A stretch of DNA of 64,000 nucleotides from Lacisediminihabitans sp040549465 (GCF_040549465.1 NZ_JBEPTL010000004.1:1-64000), one strand, 5' to 3'; positions 33,167 to 42,397 are shown, numbered from the stretch's first letter. The notes: generated by a model from the letters alone, not told the origin. Made by a program: numbers and translations.

Positions 33167-33308
33167 GCTAAGGTCGGAAGTGACTCTGAGAGCCGATTTG
33201 GCACTGAGTTAGTTTGGCTTAGCCGTGTTCTGTGTCGATCGTCACGATTGGGACGACACCACACTCAAGACATGGGGTAGCTAGGCGCGCTAATAGAAAC
33301 GGTGTGGT

Positions 33309-34946
33309 GTGGCTGAATACGACGGTCCCAGACTTCGCGAAGAACTCGCCGCGTTGCAACTTCCTGGAGGCGCACAGGACGGAGTTGTGGAGTTACGGGA
33401 GTACTTCGACGAATTAGCGATCTCTGAAAATGATGCCGCAATTCTTCTTGCTCAGGGTCGAGAAGAGTGGGAAAAGAGCGGCTCGGCTAATTCTTTTGTC
33501 CAAGGATCTGTGCGAAGGCTGCTTATTGCCCGCCTTTCAGAAGACATCGCCGAAGTCTCATCCAAGAAGTATTTTTCCTGGTTCAAAGATTTGAGCGTCG
33601 GCACTAACGACTGGAATGGAATATCGAGTATAGGGGCTCGGCGTTTATTGTCTCGACTACCTCTAATATTTCATCTCTTGTCGGTCGAGAAAATGTCATG
33701 CACGCAGGTATCGAGATTGATTCACTCGATTGATGCGAGCTTGGAGGTCCCCTACCAGGCGATAGCCGTCATTGCCAGAGGCGTTGGCCACCTTCCCTTG
33801 CTGAACATGACTGATCAAGGCGACCAGCTCTGGGACTTTGACGAGGACTTGGCGGTTGAACTGTTCCCAGATAGCACGGTTGCGGAGTCGTGTGAGGTGG
33901 CGGGTCGCGAAGCGGCTGAGTTCGCCCCTGAAAGCGATGTAAGTGGATATTTGAGAGAGTTGAGCGTTCAGAACGAAGCCGGGGAGGTGTTTTGGCCGTA
34001 CCTTCAGATCCTTCATTTTTGTTGTGTGCCGCTCGAGTACTTCGATCATCCTGCGAGCTTTCTTTACGAATTCAGTCCTCGAGGAAATAATGGGCAGAAC
34101 CTCTTTAAGAGATATCCGGCTCATACGGGTAATCCTTTTTTAAACAATGCGAAGGCGGTGCACACACTTGACCGAGCATGGGCTCGAACCCGTGGTGGCA
34201 ACAATGCGCAAGCGTTAGTAGCCGTCCTTGAGCTGCTGGAGTCGCTCCCCACGGTTACGCGCCGGCAGTTGGCCAGAATATTTCGAGCGTGGTTGCATCG
34301 CGTCGTTGAACTGGAGACGACGGAACCCGTTCTTCTTCCAGCGACACTCGCATTGGTCGATTTTGAGCGGGTGGTCGCGCGTGTCTCAAATAAAGAGACA
34401 AACACGAAGGGTGTCATCGAGCAACGTGTTGTAGATGCTCTCGCCATGCTTGCCTTTTCCCATGATGATTGGCGATCAAAAGGAATCGGCGAAAGCGTCA
34501 ATGCTTCCAATTTTGCTCGTCGCAAGCTAGGTGATGTCGAGTTTGCAAGTATCTCAGAGCGTGCTGCGCTCGCCTTGGAAGCCCATGGCGGTCATCTGTC
34601 TGCGACCTATGTCATTGATCACCAGCGCTCCCTCGGTCGCATTATCGAACAACGGCTTAGGGAATCTTGGTCCTCTCTGGACGAACCCAGCAATTGGTCC
34701 ATCGAGATCATCTTTGTTGCGCACAGTCGCGATAAATTTGGCCTGCCGACCTCCGAAGTTCTTCATGGCGTTGCTGTGACTTACAAATACTGGGAATATG
34801 AGCAGATTTCGGAACTTGCCGTCAATCGAAATGACAATCCGGACGTACGACTCAATGCGTTCAGATCATTCACGCTAGAGGCTTTAAATCAGCGCACAAC
34901 ACGTCAATCTGTGCGAAACACATTTGTTTCGCTGATTGGTAATTGA
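33309..34946 (+). CDS. Unrecognised 545-residue protein, candidate restriction endonuclease
   Basis: I do not recognise the family. The protein is soluble and has no signal peptide or membrane helix. The C-terminal third suggests a PD-(D/E)XK-type nuclease core: Glu371 (GVIEQRVVDAL helix), Asp409 in KLGDVEF, then Glu424-Ala-His426 in ALALEAHGGHL, followed by a helix (YVIDHQRSLGRIIEQRL). The usual Lys is replaced by His. A distinctive central segment is RGNNGQNLFKRYPAHTGNP. It begins with a GTG at 33309, 142 bases after the C5 methyltransferase. It shares the lower G+C content of that gene, so the two probably arrived together as a type II restriction-modification pair. Motif reading is inference; other defence roles are possible. 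Confidence 0.6.
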   Translation: MAEYDGPRLREELAALQLPGGAQDGVVELREYFDELAISENDAAILLAQGREEWEKSGSANSFVQGSVRRLLIARLSEDIAEVSSKKYFSWFKDLSVGTNDWNGISSIGARRLLSRLPLIFHLLSVEKMSCTQVSRLIHSIDASLEVPYQAIAVIARGVGHLPLLNMTDQGDQLWDFDEDLAVELFPDSTVAESCEVAGREAAEFAPESDVSGYLRELSVQNEAGEVFWPYLQILHFCCVPLEYFDHPASFLYEFSPRGNNGQNLFKRYPAHTGNPFLNNAKAVHTLDRAWARTRGGNNAQALVAVLELLESLPTVTRRQLARIFRAWLHRVVELETTEPVLLPATLALVDFERVVARVSNKETNTKGVIEQRVVDALAMLAFSHDDWRSKGIGESVNASNFARRKLGDVEFASISERAALALEAHGGHLSATYVIDHQRSLGRIIEQRLRESWSSLDEPSNWSIEIIFVAHSRDKFGLPTSEVLHGVAVTYKYWEYEQISELAVNRNDNPDVRLNAFRSFTLEALNQRTTRQSVRNTFVSLIGN

Positions 34947-35059
34947 TCCTATGAGGCATCCAGCCGGAGGAGGAAAATCAGCCCATTGGATTTCGACGCG
35001 ATCTTCGTTTCCATTCCATAGGTCACCGGTTAGCTCCTGGTGATTTCAAAGTAGGGATC

Positions 35060-37141
35060 TCAAGCAACCCCCACCCACAGCCCATCCCGGGCCCGGGTCA
35101 TCGCCACATACAACTCGCGCCGGTCGAGTTCGCGACGCTCTGTTGCTGCTGAGTCGGCATCCGGTGGCAGCGCCTCGAGCAGCCGCACAGGCGTGTGAAC
35201 CACGAGCACCTGCTTGAACTCGAGGCCTTTGGCTCGCTTGATGGTGCCGATTTTGATGGCGTCGACGGGTTTGCCGTCGTATTTGAGCAGTTCGATGAAG
35301 CGCAGGCCAGCGGATGTCAGCGCCTGCGACACATCATTCACCGCCCAGTTGGTGTGGGTGAGGATTCCGATATCGCCGAGACGCGTGCCGGAGGCGAGCA
35401 GGCTGCGTACGTGTTCCACCAGCGACTGGTCGTGACGTGAGCGGGTGGCGAAACGGGTGACCTTCGGTTTCGATCCGTGCCGCATGATCTGCGCCGGAAC
35501 ATCCGCCTTCGAGGTCGCACCCTCGATGTCCACGAACTCGTCGCCGGCCACCACACTGGCAGCGAAGTCGGCGATCTCCACGGTGTTGCGGTAGTTCTTC
35601 GTCATCACCACGCCGCGACCCGCGACCGAAATATGCGCTTCGGAGAGCGTGTAGCCGCCGGGGTAGATGGTCTGCTGTCCGTCGCCGATCAGGTTGAGAG
35701 CATCCGGCCTGTCGCCGACGAGCGCGTGGAACATCCGGATCATCGCGCAGCTCAGATCCTGCGCCTCGTCGATCACGACGGCCGAATATCCCTCGAGCGG
35801 AATGTTACGCAGCGACTGCTCGGCCAGCAGAATCACGTCCGCGAAATCGCACACGCCCGCAGTGCGCAGCTCTGCGTCGTAGGCCGTGTAGAACTCCCAG
35901 ACCGCGTGCCGATTCTCTCCGGTCAGGCCGCGACGGCGTCCGAGACGCGCGAGCGGACCGTACTCCTCGAACTGGGTAAGCCCGCGACCCTTGATCACGC
36001 TGAGGATCTCGTCTTTCCAGTATCCCATGTCCGGGTCGAGGCGGCCGAGCTCGTGGTCTTTGCCCCGCGCACGCCACACCTTCTCGAACAGCCGGTCGGC
36101 GATCCGCGGCTCCAGCTGGAACGGCACACCGCGCGATCGCAGCACACCGAGCGCGAAACCGTAGACGCCTTCGAACTGCACGCGTCCTGAGACTTCGTGC
36201 GCCATCCGGTCGAGCAGCGACGACAGCACGGCGGGCAGCGTCTTCACGAAGGTGGTGACCAGCACCGTTCCCGGACGGGTGCGCGCGATGTACGCGGCGC
36301 GGTGCAGTCCGACCACCGTCTTGCCGGTGCCCGCAGCGCCACGGATGCGCGACGGCCCGTTGAACGAACGACATACCAGGCGGGCCTGGTCGGGATGCAG
36401 GAACGCCATCCATTCCTCGATCGGCGCGGCGAGGATGCTGGAGAGCAGCGCCTCCTCGAGCTCCTCCAGCGAGATCAGGGCCTCCCGCCTGCTGATCGGA
36501 ACGACCGGTGCGGAGAAGGTGAGTTCCGTCGGCAGCTGCAGGGTCGTGTGGGGTGATGTCGCGTGCGGCGGGAAGAGTGCTTTCGTCGCGGCAAGGGCCG
36601 CCTCGATCTGATCAGGCTGAAGACGGATGCCGCGGCCGATCAGGTAATTCAACGCGCCATCCACGCCGACGAGATCGACGCCGTGCACACGCCCGCGCAG
36701 ATGTCGCTTATTCATGAAGACGGCGACGGTTCTCACTTCACCGGCGGGCAGACCGATGTCGGCCAGCGCGGCCTGCGTATGACTTGCGAGGCCGGACAGG
36801 TTCTCGACACGCTCGGTGACATCATCCTGGCCCTGATAGACGTGGTCGTTCTGCACGTGAACATCGGCCCACGACTTGGCGTCGACGATGTAGACGCCGC
36901 TCGGGCCGACGAGCACGAAGTCGACCTGCGCCCTGACGGAGCCTGGCCAGATGCGGTCGGCGAGAACGTGATAGCCGAGCTCCTCGAGCGGTTCGAGCAT
37001 GCTACCGAGCTGGGCTTCGGTGTCCGCTGCCACCGGATAGCGGCGCGCCATCTCACGCGCTTTACGGCTGATGAAGTCGGCCTGGTCGGCGATGGCCCTC
37101 TGTCTGGCGGCCTCATCGGCCGCCGAGTGTCCTGCTGTCAT
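35060..37141 (-). CDS. NERD-domain UvrD/Rep-like DNA helicase
   Basis: A 693-residue protein. The N-terminal NERD (nuclease-related) domain covers roughly residues 40-160, with QVDFVLVGPSGVYIVDAKSW giving the Asp and DAK residues of a PD-(D/E)XK-like site. A superfamily I helicase follows: Walker A RGAAGTGKTVVGLHRAA near 265, Walker B VVIDEAQDLS near 430, motif III GDGQQTIYPGG, motif IV MTKNYRNT and motif VI RRELYVAMTRARDGL at the very end. I chose the ATG at 37141 (MTAGHSAADE); the longer frame is Arg-rich non-coding sequence. Such proteins are common in mobile regions and may act in DNA repair or phage defence; the exact role is unknown. Confidence 0.87.
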   Translation of the reverse strand: MTAGHSAADEAARQRAIADQADFISRKAREMARRYPVAADTEAQLGSMLEPLEELGYHVLADRIWPGSVRAQVDFVLVGPSGVYIVDAKSWADVHVQNDHVYQGQDDVTERVENLSGLASHTQAALADIGLPAGEVRTVAVFMNKRHLRGRVHGVDLVGVDGALNYLIGRGIRLQPDQIEAALAATKALFPPHATSPHTTLQLPTELTFSAPVVPISRREALISLEELEEALLSSILAAPIEEWMAFLHPDQARLVCRSFNGPSRIRGAAGTGKTVVGLHRAAYIARTRPGTVLVTTFVKTLPAVLSSLLDRMAHEVSGRVQFEGVYGFALGVLRSRGVPFQLEPRIADRLFEKVWRARGKDHELGRLDPDMGYWKDEILSVIKGRGLTQFEEYGPLARLGRRRGLTGENRHAVWEFYTAYDAELRTAGVCDFADVILLAEQSLRNIPLEGYSAVVIDEAQDLSCAMIRMFHALVGDRPDALNLIGDGQQTIYPGGYTLSEAHISVAGRGVVMTKNYRNTVEIADFAASVVAGDEFVDIEGATSKADVPAQIMRHGSKPKVTRFATRSRHDQSLVEHVRSLLASGTRLGDIGILTHTNWAVNDVSQALTSAGLRFIELLKYDGKPVDAIKIGTIKRAKGLEFKQVLVVHTPVRLLEALPPDADSAATERRELDRRELYVAMTRARDGLWVGVA

Positions 37142-37513
37142 AGTGGCGTTCCCCCGAACGCGGCCCCTCGGGTGGCGGCCATACACCAGTGTGAACTCGG
37201 TGAGCCGACCTCGGCTATCTCCAGTTGTGGGGGTGCGGATGCCGCGGCGGGAGTTCTCCCGATATCTTCCGTCGGGCGCTCCGAATGGCCGGCTCGCGCT
37301 CCACCTGCGGCGCCTGCGCCTCCTGTGCCTCCCGCGCCTCCTGCGGCTCCCGCGGCTCCTGCGGCGATTCCGGCCGACCTGCGTCGACCGTCGTGGCGGA
37401 ATATCCTCTCTTCTCCTCCACAGCGGTCTGCCGGCATTGTTATCCACAGGAAGTGCTGGTCAGGGTGGTTATCGACTGCAGGAATGTCGGTGGTCTTTGG
37501 CAGAATATAGAGC
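37142..37513. other. Divergent intergenic region with a DnaA-box-like site
   Basis: About 370 bases between the helicase and HNH genes. It holds a 9-base tandem repeat at 37305-37367 and one TTATCCACA (37440-37448), a perfect DnaA-box match. A single box this far from an origin is likely incidental or a local regulatory site. Open frames here are low-complexity Ala/Pro text and not credible. Confidence 0.5.
37305..37367. repeat. Degenerate 9-base tandem repeat (seven units)
   Basis: Seven consecutive 9-base units related to CTGCGCCTC (for example CTGCGGCGC, CTGTGCCTC, CCGCGGCTC) run without gaps. They lie outside any supported gene, in the helicase-HNH intergenic region. Both strands are open across the repeat, which explains the long but unlikely ORFs there. 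Confidence 0.75.
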
Positions 37514-38923
37514 ATGAACAGTTTGTCCAGCACGGCACTCGCGGCCGGTGTGTCTGCTCCGATCACGGTGCAGGCATGGGCGAACGACGCTCCCGATTTT
37601 AGGTCTCGCGAAACTGCGCCCGGCGTCGGGTCTCGCCGGACTGACGGTCTCACCGACTCGGAACTTCTCCACACCCTCGAGGTCGCTTTCGCAGAAAAGC
37701 GCCGAGTGGAGGCGAAACTAACCAGACTTGCCGCTGACGTGGTCACGCGATCACGGCCATCACTGGGTGCCGACGGGTTGGCCACCCGCCGCGGGGACGG
37801 CAGCCCCGCAGCACTCCTCGCCAACCTCGGGCTCATCGCGCTCGCCGAGGCCCATCGCCTGTGTCGCGTCGGCGACGCGACGGGTGATCGCACCAGTCTC
37901 CTCGGCGAGCGGCTGCCGGCACGCTATCCGGCTATCGCGGCTGGTCTCGACAGGTCAGAGATTCCCCTGGACTCGGCGAACCTGATCGTTTCTGCTCTCG
38001 AACAGGTCACACCGCGAGCCGATGCCGACGAGGTGCGAGCGGCAGAAGAATTTCTCGTAGCATTCGCCCGCAGCAATCCAGCAGACTCCGTGCGCAAGCT
38101 GGCCGCCAGATGCCGCGACGCCCTCGACACCAACGGCATCGAGCCGCGGGAAGAGAAACTGATCGAGCGTCGAGCGCTTCGCCGCACCATCCTCGCCAAC
38201 GGTATGAAGCGCTACCAGCTCGACCTCGATCCTGTGGGCTCCGCCTATCTGGATGCGGCGATCGACGCCGAGGTCGGGTCAGTGCTGCGCCGTCCGCGAT
38301 TTGTCGATGCAGACTCACCGGACGGTTGCAATGACGGGCACGACCAGCTTCCAGATTCGAGAACGATCGCGCAGATCGCAGCCGACGCCATCGTCGACCT
38401 CGCCCGTCACGGAATCGCCTGTGCCGACAAGACAGTTCCACTTCCCGCGGCGACGATCGTGGTGCGGATGACCCTCGAATCGCTGATGTCCGGCCTCGGG
38501 CAAGCCCGGATCGACGGTATTGAACAGCCGATCTCGGCGACAACGGCACGGCGGATGGCAGCGGATGCCGGAATCATCCCGATGGTGCTGGGTGGCAGAG
38601 GTGAAGTGCTCGATCTCGGGGTGACGCGGCGGCTCTTCAGCCGGGCCCAACGCATTGCGCTTGCCGAACGGGATGACGGATGTTCCTGGGCCAATTGCCA
38701 CCGGCCGCCGAGCCATACCGAAGCGCATCACATCATCTGGGATTCCCGCGGTGGCACCACAGATCTGATCAACGGAATCCTGCTCTGCTCGATGCACCAC
38801 CATCGAATACACCGGGATGGCTGGGAGGTTCGGGTGGTCGACAATGTGCCGTGGTTCATTCCGCCATCCGCTATCGATGTCTACCGAAGACCCCGGCGTG
38901 GTGGGAAAGCGCCGCTGCGGTAG
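37514..38923 (+). CDS. DUF222 domain-containing HNH endonuclease (13E12-like)
   Basis: A 469-residue protein of the actinobacterial DUF222-HNH family. The DUF222 helical domain covers roughly residues 45-330 (LTDSELLHTLEVAFAEKRR onward). The HNH domain at about 390-440 has CSWANC, TEAHHIIWDSRGGTTDLIN and LCSMHHHRIHRDGW, giving both zinc-like Cys pairs and the His-Asn-His residues. The ATG at 37514 follows an A+T-rich stretch. Many copies of this family occur per actinobacterial genome and their role is not settled; nuclease activity is likely. It closes the accessory island on the right. Confidence 0.9.
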   Translation: MNSLSSTALAAGVSAPITVQAWANDAPDFRSRETAPGVGSRRTDGLTDSELLHTLEVAFAEKRRVEAKLTRLAADVVTRSRPSLGADGLATRRGDGSPAALLANLGLIALAEAHRLCRVGDATGDRTSLLGERLPARYPAIAAGLDRSEIPLDSANLIVSALEQVTPRADADEVRAAEEFLVAFARSNPADSVRKLAARCRDALDTNGIEPREEKLIERRALRRTILANGMKRYQLDLDPVGSAYLDAAIDAEVGSVLRRPRFVDADSPDGCNDGHDQLPDSRTIAQIAADAIVDLARHGIACADKTVPLPAATIVVRMTLESLMSGLGQARIDGIEQPISATTARRMAADAGIIPMVLGGRGEVLDLGVTRRLFSRAQRIALAERDDGCSWANCHRPPSHTEAHHIIWDSRGGTTDLINGILLCSMHHHRIHRDGWEVRVVDNVPWFIPPSAIDVYRRPRRGGKAPLR

Positions 38924-39060
38924 CGATAGGCAACAGCGCGAGCGCGAGCACCAGCACCAAGAAATCAGCCAAATGGGAATGTCGGGCCTCGCGAGTAGCT
39001 TGCACACTTTGGGTCCCGCGTGAGCGCCCGCGCATCTTCCGCTGAAAGCAAAGGGTTTTA

Positions 39061-40503
39061 GTGACTTCAGCCAACACCACCCTGAACGTCGGATTCCGGT
39101 CCGAACGTGGTCCGATCCTCATCGCCCTCATGGTGACGACAGGGCTCGTGGCCATCGACTCCACCATCCTCGCGACGGCTGTGCCGTCGATCGTCAAAGA
39201 CGTCGGCGGGTTCTCGCAGTTCCCGTGGCTGTTCTCGATCTACCTGCTCGCCCAGGCGGTGTCGGTACCCATCTACGCCAAGCTGTCGGATGTCATCGGC
39301 CGCAAGCCCATCATCCTGATCGGCATCGGCCTCTTCCTGCTCGGGTCGATCCTCTGCGGTTTCGCCTGGAGCATGCCCGCACTCATCGCGTTTCGCGTCG
39401 TGCAGGGACTCGGCGCCGGAGCGGTGCAGCCGATGGCGATCACCATCGCCGGTGACATCTATACGGTGGCGGAGCGCGCCAAGACCCAGGCCTATCTCGC
39501 GAGTGTCTGGGCGATCTCGTCCGTCGTCGGGCCGACCCTCGGTGGGGTGTTCTCGCAGTTCCTGTCCTGGCGGTGGATCTTCTTCGTGAACGTGCCGCTC
39601 TGCGTGGTGGCGATCGTGCTGCTGGTGCGCGTCTTCCACGAGAAGGTGGAGCGTCGAGAGCATAGGGTCGACTACCTCGGTGCCGTGCTGTTGACGATCG
39701 CTCTGAGCCTGCTGATCCTCGCTGTACTCGAGGGTGGCCAGGCGTGGACGTGGAACTCAGTGCAGAGCATCGGCGCCTTTGTGATCGGTGGCCTGCTGCT
39801 CGTGGGATTCGTTTTCGCCGAAAGGCGGGCAGCCGAGCCGATCCTGCCACTCTGGGTCTTCTCGCGACGCCTGCTCCTGACGACGGCCTTCGTGTCGTTG
39901 GGCGTCGGTGCGATCCTCATCGGCCTGACCTCCTACGTGCCGACCTATCTCGAGCGAGCGCTCGGAACGACACCGATCGTCGCGGGTCTCACCCTCGCCG
40001 TACTCACCATCGGCTGGCCAATCTCGGCGTCGCAGTCCGGGCGGCTCTACCTGCGGTTCGGGTTCCGCACCACCGTGCTTATCGGCATGGCGTTGGTCGT
40101 CATCGGGTCCGTCGTACTCGTGACCTTCACCATGACCCCGATGCTCGCTGTCGTAGCGCTCAGCTGCTTCCTGATTGGCCTTGGCCTGGGGCTCGTGGCC
40201 ACACCGAGCCTTATCGCCGCGCAGTCCAGCGTCGAGTGGAACGAGCGTGGTGTTGTCACCGGCACCAATCTGTTCTCCCGCTCGATCGGCAGCGCGGTGG
40301 GCGTCGCCATCTTCGGAGCGATCGCCAACGGGATCTTCGCCGCATCACGAACCAGCGACAAGGTTCCGGCAACCGTCGAGGCGGCGTCGGCGAGCGTGTT
40401 TCTGTCGGTACTGATCGTCGGGGTGGTAACCGTCTTCGCGGCGATCCTGATGCCACGTCTGTCGGCGCCGGTGACAGCAGCGCCGGAAGCGGCCCAGAGC
40501 TAG
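39061..40503 (+). CDS. MFS multidrug exporter (DHA2, 14-helix EmrB/QacA type)
   Basis: A 480-residue drug:H+ antiporter-type permease. After a short tail the first helix reads ILIALMVTTGLVAIDSTILATAVP, containing the DHA2 motif D1-like sequence. Motif A follows in KLSDVIGRKPII, and motif C-like SVVGPTLGGVFSQFLSWRWIFFVN is near residue 155. About 13 to 14 hydrophobic segments can be counted. Substrates are usually toxic hydrophobic compounds. The start is a GTG at 39061 with AAAGGG upstream. No regulator is encoded directly next to it; the TetR gene at 42398 is 1.9 kb away. Converges with the CPBP protease gene. Confidence 0.9.
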   Translation: MTSANTTLNVGFRSERGPILIALMVTTGLVAIDSTILATAVPSIVKDVGGFSQFPWLFSIYLLAQAVSVPIYAKLSDVIGRKPIILIGIGLFLLGSILCGFAWSMPALIAFRVVQGLGAGAVQPMAITIAGDIYTVAERAKTQAYLASVWAISSVVGPTLGGVFSQFLSWRWIFFVNVPLCVVAIVLLVRVFHEKVERREHRVDYLGAVLLTIALSLLILAVLEGGQAWTWNSVQSIGAFVIGGLLLVGFVFAERRAAEPILPLWVFSRRLLLTTAFVSLGVGAILIGLTSYVPTYLERALGTTPIVAGLTLAVLTIGWPISASQSGRLYLRFGFRTTVLIGMALVVIGSVVLVTFTMTPMLAVVALSCFLIGLGLGLVATPSLIAAQSSVEWNERGVVTGTNLFSRSIGSAVGVAIFGAIANGIFAASRTSDKVPATVEAASASVFLSVLIVGVVTVFAAILMPRLSAPVTAAPEAAQS

Positions 40504-40531
40504 TAGTGGTGGGGGCTAGAAGTGGTGGGGG

Positions 40532-41323
40532 CTAACCCCGGTCGGACTCCACACTCTCCGGCACCTTCGTGTGCACCCGGAAGACCACCACCGGAATCAG
40601 CACCAACGACCGCAGGTCGATCAGCGCATGCGCAATCATCGCCACGAGGATGCTCCCGGTCGTCAAATAGAGAATCATCAGCAGTGCGCCGATGGCCATC
40701 GACCCCACGATGCCCCAGACCCCCTGATAGACGTGCAGCCCGCCGAAGAGCACGATGCTCGCGACCACGGCAACCAGGGCATTGCCGAAGACGCCGTAGA
40801 TGAGGGCGGGTACGGCAAGCCGGAACAGCAGCTCCTCGACCAGCCCGGCGTTGATGGAGAGTGCGGCGCCGTAGCCGAGCTCGGCCCGGTTGCGGGGCAG
40901 GATCGCGCCGATGTCACCGATCGTCGGCACGTCATCCGTCTTGCGCACGGCGTAGACCACAGCGACAGTGCCGAGAACAATGGCGATCGCCAGCCCGAGA
41001 GCTATTCCTGGAATGAGCCCGGAGGTACCGACCACACCGACGAACCAGCGCCCGATGGGCCATTCACACACGGCAGCGAGCAGTCTCGGAATGAACCGCC
41101 ACACCAGCACGAGAATGACGATCGACGACCCGCCGAACGCCACGAACGCGTCGATCAGCCATTTGCGGAACATCTTCTGGCGGTCGGCGGTGACCTCGAA
41201 ACGTTTGAACCGCTGGTAGTCCCTGCGATCCTTGCGAACCGCCCGCGCAACCAGCAGCGCCAGCAACCCGGCCAGCACCACGCCGAGCACCCACGGGGTG
41301 TATGGGGCATCGGGGGAGAGCAC
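40532..41323 (-). CDS. CPBP-family intramembrane glutamic/metallo-protease
   Basis: A 263-residue membrane protein of the CPBP (CAAX protease / bacteriocin-processing) family. The hallmark motifs are present: EELLFRLAVPALIYG at about residue 165 with the catalytic Glu-Glu and Arg, then FGGLHVYQG (His) and MIAHALIDLR (His, Asp). About six membrane helices are visible. The start is a GTG with GGAGAG eight bases upstream, divergent from mazG. In other bacteria members process peptides or maintain self-immunity; no bacteriocin cluster is seen here, so the role is unknown. Confidence 0.88.
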   Translation of the reverse strand: MLSPDAPYTPWVLGVVLAGLLALLVARAVRKDRRDYQRFKRFEVTADRQKMFRKWLIDAFVAFGGSSIVILVLVWRFIPRLLAAVCEWPIGRWFVGVVGTSGLIPGIALGLAIAIVLGTVAVVYAVRKTDDVPTIGDIGAILPRNRAELGYGAALSINAGLVEELLFRLAVPALIYGVFGNALVAVVASIVLFGGLHVYQGVWGIVGSMAIGALLMILYLTTGSILVAMIAHALIDLRSLVLIPVVVFRVHTKVPESVESDRG

Positions 41324-41407
41324 GACTCATTCTCTCCCGGGCAGATGGGAGATGCCGCAGCCCGGTGGTCGTCTGCGCGAACTCGCAGCGGGTGCAGGAT
41401 GGGGAGC

Positions 41408-42112
41408 ATGACCGATGTCGAGACTCCGACCACGCCGCATCCGAAACTCGACGAACTGATCGCCGTGCTTGCCAGGCTGCGTGCACCAGGAGGCTGTGCC
41501 TGGGATCGCGAACAGACCCACGAGTCGCTCGTGCAATATCTGATCGAGGAGACCTACGAACTCGTCGACGCGATCGAGAGCGGTAATCGCGAGGAGATGA
41601 TCGAGGAACTCGGCGACGTGCTCTACCAGGTGGTCTTCCACGCCGACCTCGCCTCCGAGAACGATGATGAGCGCTTCGACCTCGAGGATGTCGCGGCGCA
41701 CATGACCGCGAAGATGATCGGCAGGCACCCGCACGTCTTCGGCGACACGACAGCGGAGACCGCCGCCGATGTCATCGCGATCTGGGACGACCTCAAAGCC
41801 GTCGAGAAACCGCACCGCACCAGCGTGCTCGATGGTATCCCGCAGGGCATGCCGGCACTCGCGCTCGCCGACAAGCTGATCGGACGCGCCCAGAAGATCG
41901 GCGTGTTGGCGACGGATGCCCCGGCCGTCGTCCCGATCACCGACGAAGACCAGCTCGGTGGCCTGTTATTGGCCATCGTCTCCTCGGCCAGGTCGAACGG
42001 ACTCGACGCGGAGCGGGCGCTGCGCGTCACCCTGCGCGGCCTGCAGGAGGAGATCCGCGAGGCAGAGTCCGATCCATTCGACGCGGGCGTGATCGGTACA
42101 GCCGGCAATTAG
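41408..42112 (+). CDS. mazG: MazG-family nucleoside triphosphate pyrophosphohydrolase
   Basis: A 234-residue house-cleaning NTP pyrophosphohydrolase. The metal-binding pattern is clear: CAWDREQTHESLVQYLIEETYEL with the Glu pair, followed by EEMIEELGDVLYQVVFHADLA carrying ExxD. The downstream VAAHMTAKMIGRHPHVFGD segment is typical of the full-length family. It has one complete N-terminal MazG domain and a shorter C-terminal part. The start is the ATG at 41408 with a nearby GGGG stretch; the very long open frame upstream is not coding. In actinobacteria mazG usually follows mfd, so the 12 kb between them here includes inserted genes. Confidence 0.93.
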   Translation: MTDVETPTTPHPKLDELIAVLARLRAPGGCAWDREQTHESLVQYLIEETYELVDAIESGNREEMIEELGDVLYQVVFHADLASENDDERFDLEDVAAHMTAKMIGRHPHVFGDTTAETAADVIAIWDDLKAVEKPHRTSVLDGIPQGMPALALADKLIGRAQKIGVLATDAPAVVPITDEDQLGGLLLAIVSSARSNGLDAERALRVTLRGLQEEIREAESDPFDAGVIGTAGN

Positions 42113-42143
42113 CAGTAACGGAGGAGCCCAGCCGGTGAAAAGA

Positions 42144-42178
42144 CGGTGCCCTCCTCAACCCGAATGAGAAGGGCACCG
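42144..42178 (+). terminator. Terminator behind mazG
   Basis: CGGTGCCCTCCTC (42144-42156) pairs with GAGAAGGGCACCG (42166-42178) with one mismatch around a 9-base loop. It lies 32 bases after the mazG stop. No T-run follows, as is common in high-G+C actinobacteria. Confidence 0.65.
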
Positions 42179-42397
42179 CAGTCCGGAACGCTTTTTCGCT
42201 GGGAATTCCACAGCGAAAGGCAGATTCCGAACGCAGGCCGGCGGATTACCCGATCCACCTGCCTGGTCGTGATGATAGGCCAAAGCCTGATCATGTGATT
42301 GTTGGACACTCGGTTCGGCCGGATCTACATCGACGGCGAAAACAAGCGTGCCAGAAGTGATACTAGTTGATCCTGTCGGATTAGGCAAACATCCGTT
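42179..42397. other. Intergenic region upstream of the TetR gene
   Basis: About 220 bases without a credible gene. It is somewhat richer in A+T toward 42350-42397, which should contain the promoter of the TetR gene. No clear operator dyad was found. A short in-frame peptide LDTRFGRIYIDGENKRA is readable near 42304-42354 but has stops on both sides. Confidence 0.4.

Noticed and set aside
37440..37448. Single perfect DnaA box TTATCCACA
   Set aside because: A lone box without clustered copies, DUE or dnaA/dnaN nearby does not support an origin.
37138..37893. Leftward Gly/Ala-rich frame and a rightward Pro/Ala-rich frame over the 9-base repeat
   Set aside because: Both are low-complexity translations of the tandem repeat and overlap the real HNH or helicase genes; no start signals.
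40571..41407. Very long open frame upstream of mazG on the plus strand
   Set aside because: It is antisense to the CPBP protease gene, is His/Arg/Asp-rich without domain content, and the true mazG start is the ATG at 41408.
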